In this document: in pieces, positions 7,933-10,691 of the stretch
How positions within the stretch are numbered: position 1 is the first letter of the stretch
Layout of the letters: each line of letters starts with the position of its first letter
Notes under the pieces: model-generated
Seen by the model: only the letters and a program-made list of their open reading frames with translations
The model's database searches: none
What the model was told of the DNA's origin: nothing
From: an uncultured bacterium
GTDB lineage: Bacteria > Bacteroidota > Bacteroidia > Bacteroidales > Paludibacteraceae
NCBI GenBank assembly: GCA_947074225.1
Contig: CAMTOX010000033.1
Location: forward strand, 1-10,691
Reading direction: 5' to 3'
Length of the DNA stretch: 10,691 bases
Program-made: the position numbers and the translations under genes

Positions 7933-7993
7933 CAAAGTCGAACCAAATTCGGATATAGGGTCCGACTTTGGTTCGACTTTGATTCGACTTTGC
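7933..7993. repeat. Inverted and tandem 11-bp CGACTTTG repeat element
   Basis: The plus strand has three consecutive 11-bp units at 7961-7971, 7972-7982 and 7983-7993 (TCCGACTTTGG, TTCGACTTTGA, TTCGACTTTGC). Upstream, 7933-7953 holds two units in reverse orientation. The pair 7933-7953 and 7961-7981 forms a 21-bp stem with one mismatch around a 7-nt loop. The base composition differs from the flanking DNA. Similar short GTCGGACTTTGG-like intergenic repeats occur, to my recollection, in Bacteroides-group genomes. Possible roles are a transcription terminator or a dispersed repeat. Confidence 0.75.
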
Positions 7994-8118
7994 TCCCTAT
8001 TTAACAGCAATATGGTATTAAAAAAATAGTCCTAAAGAGAAAGTGTCAAAACGGACTTCTAAAGAAACAGCCTCTATTAAATGTGTAGATATGAATTAAC
8101 CATTTCATATAGTATTTC

Positions 8119-8226
8119 ATGAGGCGTGGTAATTCCGGGAGTTTGTTGCTCAACTCATCTTCATCTTACCGCTGTTATTATGTGCCATATCGGGTAAGGG
8201 TTATCAGAAGAAAAAATAGGAGGTGA
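8119..8226 (+). pseudogene. Possible gene relic, less AT-rich patch
   Basis: This patch stands out from the flanks by its more balanced base composition. It is open from ATG 8119 to TGA 8226 (35 codons), but that peptide is arginine- and serine-rich and unlike a protein. Another frame encodes FVAQLIFILPLLLCAIS, shaped like a signal or membrane segment, but it has no start codon and ends quickly. This could be the remains of a small secreted-protein gene or plain chance. Confidence 0.15.
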
Positions 8227-8351
8227 TTTTACATGCTACAATAAATAAAACAGAAAGATTATAATACCATCGGATTGAAAAGCTATTAGGAATAGATTTA
8301 TAAAACTTCACAAAATAAAAACCATAGAAAAGCTGGCAACGCAAACGAAAA

Positions 8352-8375
8352 TAAATAACCACATCCGGTTATTTA
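8352..8375. terminator. Weak AT-rich hairpin
   Basis: A perfect 9-bp inverted repeat, TAAATAACC and GGTTATTTA, encloses a 6-nt loop (ACATCC). On the minus strand it is followed by a T-rich stretch, as in a weak terminator. With no gene ending nearby its purpose is unclear. Confidence 0.3.
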
Positions 8376-8582
8376 AAACTCGCTATAAATAGTATAACAC
8401 ATTTACAAAATAACATCATATAGAATTCTCAATTTCTATTGTGTTACCATTATATCTAATATATCTTCTATTTTAAAGCAATCTTTTTACAATAGGATAA
8501 AATATTTTGAAGTTTAACAACGTTGCAAATAATTCATAAAAAACAGAAACCTTATTCTTTAGAATTTTTATTAATCTAAATA

Positions 8583-8620
8583 CAATCGTTAATATTTTAT
8601 AACAACAAAGCAATCGTTAA
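8583..8620 (+). repeat. Direct repeat CAATCGTTAA, 28-bp period
   Basis: CAATCGTTAA occurs at 8583-8592 and again at 8611-8620, so the starts are 28 bases apart, close to three helical turns less a few bases. Two identical 10-mers on the same side upstream of a regulator gene could be protein-binding sites, but the region is AT-rich and chance is possible. Confidence 0.3.
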
Positions 8621-8699
8621 AGAGCTGTTAAATTTTAATTATTTAACATCAATAGCATTTTTGTAATAGTTATAAATAAGAAATTAGATTACAGATCAA

Positions 8700-8707
8700 T
8701 ATATTTG
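8700..8707 (+). promoter_or_regulatory. Upstream -7 box, candidate promoter P1 of the ROK gene
   Basis: TATATTTG followed by C matches TAnnTTTG and is nearly identical to the second box at 8842-8849. No good TTTG lies at the expected -33 distance. If used, it would give a leader of nearly 300 nt that includes the palindrome at 8801-8827. Confidence 0.3.
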
Positions 8708-8800
8708 CATATTTAGCGTAAATATTATTATTATAAGTTAATTGAAAATAGTATAGAAAGCGTCTTAATAGGTCAATTAATTTATAACCTTTTATATGGA

Positions 8801-8827
8801 ATTTAACTTATCATCTATAAGTTAAAT
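8801..8827. promoter_or_regulatory. 11-bp palindrome, candidate operator of the ROK gene
   Basis: ATTTAACTTAT and ATAAGTTAAAT form a perfect inverted repeat with a 5-nt centre (8812-8816). It sits just upstream of the -7 box at 8842 and covers the expected -33 position, where a bound repressor would block RNA polymerase. The half site ATAAGTTAA also occurs singly at 8733-8741, and AGTTAATTG recurs at 8833-8841. ROK repressors bind AT-rich palindromes of this general size, so autoregulation is a reasonable inference. Confidence 0.45.
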
Positions 8828-8841
8828 CAATGAGTTAATTG

Positions 8842-8849
8842 TATATTTG
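8842..8849 (+). promoter_or_regulatory. Proximal -7 box, candidate promoter P2 of the ROK gene
   Basis: TATATTTG followed by C is a full match to the Bacteroidetes TAnnTTTG box. Transcription would start near 8857, giving a leader of about 150 nt. The -33 position is occupied by the palindrome arm and lacks TTTG. Confidence 0.5.
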
Positions 8850-8867
8850 CACAATAATTTTTGAAAC

Positions 8868-8975
8868 AAGAGCAAATAGGATAATATATTTTATTTTGCT
8901 CTTAATGTTTGGAAATAATTTAGCCTAACAAGGCTCCTAACACCAAAGTTGATTTCTTAAAAAAAAGTTTTTAAG
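8868..8975 (+). promoter_or_regulatory. Structured 5' leader of the ROK gene with three hairpins
   Basis: Three inverted repeats follow one another between the proximal promoter and the ATG. The first is AAGAGCAAA (8868-8876) with TTTGCTCTT (8895-8903). The second is AGCCT (8922-8926) with AGGCT (8931-8935). The third is CTTAAAAA (8956-8963) with TTTTTAAG (8968-8975). The leader contains no evident ORF. It matches no riboswitch class that I recognise. Confidence 0.35.
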
Positions 8976-9006
8976 GTCAGAAATAAAGAAAGATAAAAAG
9001 AATTCT

Positions 9007-10254
9007 ATGATGAAGCAGCAAAGTTTGACCCCATTCAAAATGAAGGGAAAGAATGGTTTAACCAAAAAAAGAATCTTAAGTCACTTGATCTATAATGGAC
9101 CAGATTCATTGGCATCATTAAGCCGCGAAATGGCTTTAAGTGTTCCAACAGTGACTAAACTAGTAGGCGAATTATTAACCGATGGTTATTTAATAGATTG
9201 CGGTAAACAAGAAACCAATGGCGGACGCCGTCCAAATATTTATGGCATACGTCCAGATTCAGGCTATTTTGTAGGTGTAGACATTAAACGCGATGGTGTT
9301 CATATTGCTATGTTAGACTTCACCGGCGAAATGGTGATGGATATGAAACAGCCTTCGTTAGTAGACCATGGTAGCGATGCCGGTATCGATGCATTATGTC
9401 AACAAATTGACAGCTTTATTGAGATGGCATCTGTTGAACGCAGCAAAGTACTCTCTATTGGCATTTGTGTAGGTAGCCGTGTTCGTGCAAATACTGGAGA
9501 AGCATTCTCAGTATTCACCTCTATTGATGGTTCACTACGCGATATTCTTCACGAAAAATTAGGTATCCCAGTATTAATAGACAACGACTCTCGCTCTATG
9601 GCGTTTGGCGAATATATGTCGGGCGTGGTAGAGAAACAACGTCACGTACTTTTTGTAAACATTAACTGGGGGCTTGGTCTTGGTGTTATCATAGATGGCC
9701 AACTTTACTACGGACGTTCTGGTTTCGCAGGTGAGTTTGGTCACATGTCTATGTTCGACAACGAGGTTATTTGTCGTTGCGGTAAGAAAGGATGTTTAGA
9801 GACAGAAGTTTCTGGATCGGCACTTTACCGTCGTTTCATGGAGCAACTTCAGAATGGTAGCTCATCAATCTTAGCTGCCGAAATTCAAAAAGGAACTAAA
9901 ATTGGCCTACAAGATATTGTTGATGCAGCAAAGAATGGCGACATACTTTCTATTGAATTGATAGAATCTATTGGTGCTCAATTAGGTAAACACCTTTCTG
10001 GTATGATAAATCTTTTCAACCCAGAATTGGTAATCTTAGGCGGTGCGTTGGCCGATGCTGGCGACTATTTGTTACTTCCTGTACAATCGTCGGTAAAGAA
10101 ATTTGCTTTAAATATTGCTAGCGCCGACACACAAATTGCCATGAGGCATTCCAACTCCAGCATGAACGCAACCGTCACTCATAATTATGAAAACATCGCC
10201 CTCTTGAACCTTAACCTTAGATTTATATATTGTTTTTCCGTCAACTTCAACTGA
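9007..10254 (+). CDS. ROK-family transcriptional regulator, 3' end replaced at chimeric junction
   Basis: This is a NagC/XylR-type repressor that binds DNA through an N-terminal winged helix and senses a sugar or sugar phosphate in its ROK domain. The winged helix spans about residues 18-80, with recognition-helix region LSVPTVTKLVGELLTDGYL (44-62) and wing NGGRRPNIY (71-79). The ROK domain follows: FVGVDIKRDGVHIAMLD (88-104), LIDNDSRSMAFGEY (190-203), NINWGLGLGVIIDG (218-231) and the zinc motif His246, Cys256, Cys258, Cys263. The kinase phosphate loop D-x-G-x-T is replaced by DIKRD (92-96), so it should not phosphorylate sugars. Family similarity runs through INLFNPELVILGGALADAGDYL (334-355) to about residue 378 (position 10140). 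The next 36 codons to the stop are unlike any ROK C-terminus and are the antisense of a foreign phosphatase gene. The authentic gene is therefore 9007 to about 10140, incomplete at its 3' end. The target genes are not in the window. Confidence 0.9.
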   Translation: MMKQQSLTPFKMKGKNGLTKKRILSHLIYNGPDSLASLSREMALSVPTVTKLVGELLTDGYLIDCGKQETNGGRRPNIYGIRPDSGYFVGVDIKRDGVHIAMLDFTGEMVMDMKQPSLVDHGSDAGIDALCQQIDSFIEMASVERSKVLSIGICVGSRVRANTGEAFSVFTSIDGSLRDILHEKLGIPVLIDNDSRSMAFGEYMSGVVEKQRHVLFVNINWGLGLGVIIDGQLYYGRSGFAGEFGHMSMFDNEVICRCGKKGCLETEVSGSALYRRFMEQLQNGSSSILAAEIQKGTKIGLQDIVDAAKNGDILSIELIESIGAQLGKHLSGMINLFNPELVILGGALADAGDYLLLPVQSSVKKFALNIASADTQIAMRHSNSSMNATVTHNYENIALLNLNLRFIYCFSVNFN

Positions 10255-10540
10255 AGTTTCTGGATAAACATAATTTTTACCGTTACGCAGCATTATAACG
10301 TGTGGGTTATCATACTGTATAATTTCCGCCTCTTCATTGTCGCATATTGTTACGATTGAAAAGGTCGAATAAGCAATTCCACGAACCTGACAAACAGGTA
10401 GAGTTGCCGCCATTGTTGTAACACATTCATCTATTTCCATAGATTGAGCCATCATTGTTGAAATTATTTTGCTTGTTAGGGTTGAGAGAATATTTGCTTT
10501 AACGCCACTTCCCAGTCCATCTGCCAGCACTACAATTTGT
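10108..10540 (-). CDS. Partial SpoIIE/PP2C-like phosphatase, foreign (Clostridia-type), both ends missing
   Basis: The minus frame is open from the adapter boundary at 10540 to a stop at 10108. It begins mid-protein with QIVVLADGLGSGVKANILST, the metal-binding Asp-Gly motif of SpoIIE/PP2C phosphatases. It continues through TLPVCQVRGIAYSTFSIV, YDNPHVIMLRNGK and EGDVFIIMSDGCVHAGVG, the second conserved Asp-Gly motif. This arrangement is typical of the SpoIIE-domain protein found beside FeFe-hydrogenase genes in Clostridia. It is not a Bacteroidetes gene that I know. Similarity ends at about GVGM (near 10147); the last dozen residues are antisense of the ROK gene. The N-terminal ~35 residues and the C-terminal half are missing. 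A start at the GTG 10530 would be false, because the frame stays open to 10540. It most likely comes from another organism's read. Confidence 0.8.
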
Positions 10541-10610
10541 AGATCGGACGAGCGTCGTGTAGGGAACGAGTGTAGTCTATTGTGGAGCTCAAGGTGTGCG
10601 GCTCACCCTT
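10541..10610 (+). other. Illumina adapter read-through (not biological sequence)
   Basis: Positions 10541-10573 match the complement of the Illumina TruSeq Read-1 adapter, which starts AGATCGGAAGAGCGTCGTGT, over 33 bases with two A-to-C differences (10549 and 10567). The next eight bases, 10574-10581 (AGTCTATT), occupy the place of an i5 index. Bases 10582-10610 then align without gaps to the 29-nt P5 complement that starts GTGTAGATCTCGG, at 19 of 29 positions. The order adapter, index, P5 and the falling accuracy are what a read running past a short insert produces. Confidence 0.93.
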
Positions 10611-10691
10611 AGACAAATCCCTAGTATACGTGTCGCGTGTCAATATCGCTGCCTCTCGGGGGTTCCGCAGCGTCTAATGCGATAGTCTAAT
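10611..10691. other. Probable base-calling noise after the adapter
   Basis: These 81 bases follow the P5-like sequence, are more GC-rich than the rest of the window, and contain no recognisable gene or repeat. A read that has run off the end of the adapter yields such sequence. They should be trimmed. Confidence 0.75.

Larger units (their letters stand above)
7493..9006. other. 1.5-kb AT-rich intergenic region without a convincing gene
   Basis: All frames on both strands are closed by frequent stops, and the longest ATG frames are only a few dozen codons (for example 8119-8226 on the plus strand). I see no tRNA, rRNA, transposase remnant or terminal inverted repeats. The region contains the yifB promoter, a palindromic 11-bp repeat element (7933-7993), a patch richer in G and C (about 8118-8210) and a 9-bp hairpin (8352-8375). 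It also has a direct repeat (8583-8620) and the control region of the ROK gene (about 8700-9006). The size is large for a divergent promoter region in this group, so a decayed gene or an unannotated small RNA cannot be excluded. Confidence 0.6.

Noticed and set aside
7961..7993. CRISPR-like array
   Set aside because: The units are 11 bp and contiguous, with no spacers and no cas genes in the window.
7493..9006. tRNA or insertion-sequence remnant in the large gap
   Set aside because: No cloverleaf-like arms, terminal inverted repeats, target duplications or transposase motifs could be found by eye.
10140..10254. Novel C-terminal extension of the ROK regulator
   Set aside because: The last ~36 codons are the reverse strand of the phosphatase gene and show no ROK similarity.
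10108..10540. A divergent or antisense ROK regulator plus SpoIIE phosphatase as a new signalling module
   Set aside because: Both genes are truncated at one junction and the phosphatase side ends in adapter; the arrangement is a sequencing or assembly chimera.
10611..10691. Possible RNA or att-like structure in the GC-rich tail
   Set aside because: It follows a degraded adapter and P5 sequence, so noise is the simplest explanation.

Overview
The window looks like the end of a metagenomic or draft contig from a member of the Bacteroidales (Bacteroidetes). The evidence is the gene families, the AT-rich intergenic DNA, the weak Shine-Dalgarno signals, and several promoter boxes of the Bacteroidetes form TAnnTTTG. 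Specific hallmarks are a Mrp ATPase of the Bacteroidetes subtype that lacks the usual CxxC, a YifB/ComM AAA ATPase, and a ROK repressor. I cannot name the genus.

Layout: 1-311 is a promoter region with a doubtful gene fragment at the left edge. 312-1379 (+) is the Mrp/ApbC-type Fe-S carrier ATPase. A strong 22-bp hairpin at 1391-1445 separates it from a long leftward block. Read in its direction of transcription (right to left), that block is yifB/comM, a small membrane-anchored protein, a hairpin, aguA (agmatine deiminase), aguB (N-carbamoylputrescine amidohydrolase), a U32 (TrhP/RlhA-like) RNA-hydroxylation protein, and a DUF975 membrane protein. aguA and aguB are the last two steps of putrescine synthesis from agmatine. 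The U32 gene starts 3 nt after the aguB stop.

7493-9006 is a 1.5-kb AT-rich region with no convincing gene. It holds the yifB promoter, an inverted/tandem 11-bp repeat (7933-7993), a less AT-rich patch that may be a gene relic, and, near its right end, two TAnnTTTG boxes, an 11-bp palindrome and a leader with three hairpins in front of a ROK-family transcriptional regulator (9007 onward).

The right end is not one genome. At about 10140 the ROK reading frame loses all family similarity, and from there to 10540 the minus strand encodes part of a Clostridia-type SpoIIE/PP2C-like phosphatase. At 10541 the sequence becomes a recognisable Illumina adapter: Read-1 adapter complement, a probable 8-nt index, then a degraded P5 sequence to 10610, followed by 81 nt of apparent noise. 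The last ~550 bases are therefore best read as a chimeric, adapter-containing sequencing read joined to the contig, not as a new system. I found no CRISPR array, insertion sequence, phage gene, rRNA or tRNA, and no convincing undescribed system in the authentic part. The most useful biological leads are the ROK leader/operator region and the 11-bp repeat element.
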